Origin: JBCBJZ01 sp038522635
Lineage (GTDB): Bacteria; Pseudomonadota; Alphaproteobacteria; Rhizobiales; Hyphomicrobiaceae
Direction of reading: 5' to 3'
DNA length: 5,860 bases
Assembly (NCBI GenBank): GCA_038522635.1
Contig: JBCBJZ010000184.1
Coordinates: 1-5,860 of the forward strand
The notes under the pieces are model-generated. The model was not told where the DNA came from and made no database searches. It saw nothing but the letters and a program-made list of their open reading frames with translations. How positions within the stretch are numbered: the first letter of the stretch is position 1; every line of letters starts with the position of its first letter. The translations under genes and the position numbers were made by a program. Positions 5,531 through 5,860 of this stretch are shown piece by piece.

Positions 5531-5860
5531 ATGACCATCAAATCGCTCGCCATCGCCGCTGCCCTCGCCGCTTCCGCCATCGTCGGCGCCATCGCACCGG
5601 CCCAGGCCATGACCGGCCTCGGCGCCGTCAAGACCGCTCCGGCAGCCACACAGAGCACCGTTGAGACGGTCGGCTTTCGCCGCGGCGGGCACCGCTTCAA
5701 GCGGTTCCACAAGTTCAAGCGGTTCGGCGGTTTCAACCGCTTCCACAAATTCAAGCGCTTCGGCGGCTTCAAACGCTTCCGCAAGTTCAAGCGCTTCCAC
5801 CACGGCCGCAAGCCCTGCCGCGCCTACATCCGCCGCAGCCTGATCTGCGCCCACCGCTAA
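5531..5860 (+). CDS. Small exported basic protein with Phe-x-x triplet repeats
   Basis: I do not recognise the family. The product has 109 residues. A clear Sec signal peptide (K4, then a hydrophobic run of about 6-22) ends in APAQA, with likely cleavage after residue 26, so the protein is exported to the periplasm or beyond. A short linker (27-50) follows. Residues 56-91 are twelve Phe-x-x triplets (six hexapeptides such as FKRFHK and FKRFGG), with Lys, Arg, His or Gly at most of the other positions. The C-terminus (92-109) has two cysteines, C96 and C106. After E45 there is no acidic residue, so the mature protein is strongly cationic. The ATG at 5531 has a GAGGA site at 5519-5523, 7 nt upstream; the frame is also open far upstream, but only this start gives a signal peptide. 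Binding to an anionic surface or polymer, a structural role or antimicrobial action are all possible and untested. Confidence 0.8.
   Translation: MTIKSLAIAAALAASAIVGAIAPAQAMTGLGAVKTAPAATQSTVETVGFRRGGHRFKRFHKFKRFGGFNRFHKFKRFGGFKRFRKFKRFHHGRKPCRAYIRRSLICAHR
5696..5803 (+). repeat. In-frame 36-bp repeat, three units, encoding Phe-x-x triplets
   Basis: Three 36-bp units (5696-5731, 5732-5767 and 5768-5803) each encode 12 residues of the pattern F-x-R-F-x-K-F-K-R-F-x-x. Each unit divides into two 18-bp halves. A TTC codon recurs every 9 bp, twelve times without a break. Units 1 and 2 differ at five codons, four of them synonymous (Arg, Lys, Arg, Gly) and one changing Lys to Asn. The substitutions therefore look filtered at protein level, and the array is not a fresh slippage product. 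Confidence 0.9.

Noticed and set aside
5354..5854. Minus-strand open frame of 166 codons opposite the repeat gene
   Set aside because: Its Glu/Ala/Leu-rich repeats are the mirror image of the Phe-Lys-Arg repeat; the plus strand has the signal peptide and ribosome-binding site.

Overview
The window is GC-rich chromosomal DNA. The protein sequences, especially a typical 315-residue glutathione synthetase, suggest an alphaproteobacterium, perhaps of the Hyphomicrobiales/Rhizobiales. This is a judgement from general resemblance; there is no rRNA or other marker here to fix the taxon. I see no tRNA, rRNA, CRISPR array, phage gene or intact insertion sequence.

Layout, left to right. Positions 1-121 hold no gene but contain two overlapping, mutually exclusive inverted repeats, one of which is a plausible terminator for the leftward transcript. 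Positions 122-2162 hold a two-gene minus-strand unit: gshB (glutathione synthetase) followed at once by a DMT/EamA-family transporter whose best start lies 4 nt after the gshB stop. A 255-bp divergent intergenic region separates gshB from a plus-strand gene (2418-4085) for an unusually long PlsC-type acyltransferase-like protein. This protein has all four acyltransferase blocks, but its first block is H-x5-D instead of H-x4-D, and about 270 residues follow the domain. After a 179-bp gap comes a GNAT acetyltransferase (4265-4837) with a C-terminal tail recalling NodA/AAC(2')-type enzymes.

Positions 4838-5530 are about 690 bp without a convincing gene. They contain a decayed copy of the 3' end of the last gene (5207-5254) and a CRP/FNR-family-like palindrome (5438-5453). 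The last gene (5531-5860) encodes a small exported, strongly basic protein whose core is twelve consecutive Phe-x-x triplets, arranged as six hexapeptides or three 12-residue units. This gene, its upstream palindrome and its relic paralogue are the least ordinary part of the window.

The first four genes look like ordinary chromosomal functions: thiol metabolism and transport, lipid acylation and acetylation. Nothing shows that they act together beyond the gshB-transporter pair, which is probably co-transcribed. A 12-bp core, TGATSTAGGTCA (S = C or G), occurs at both ends of the window, inside the left inverted repeat and upstream of the Phe-x-x gene. It may mark targets of one regulator.
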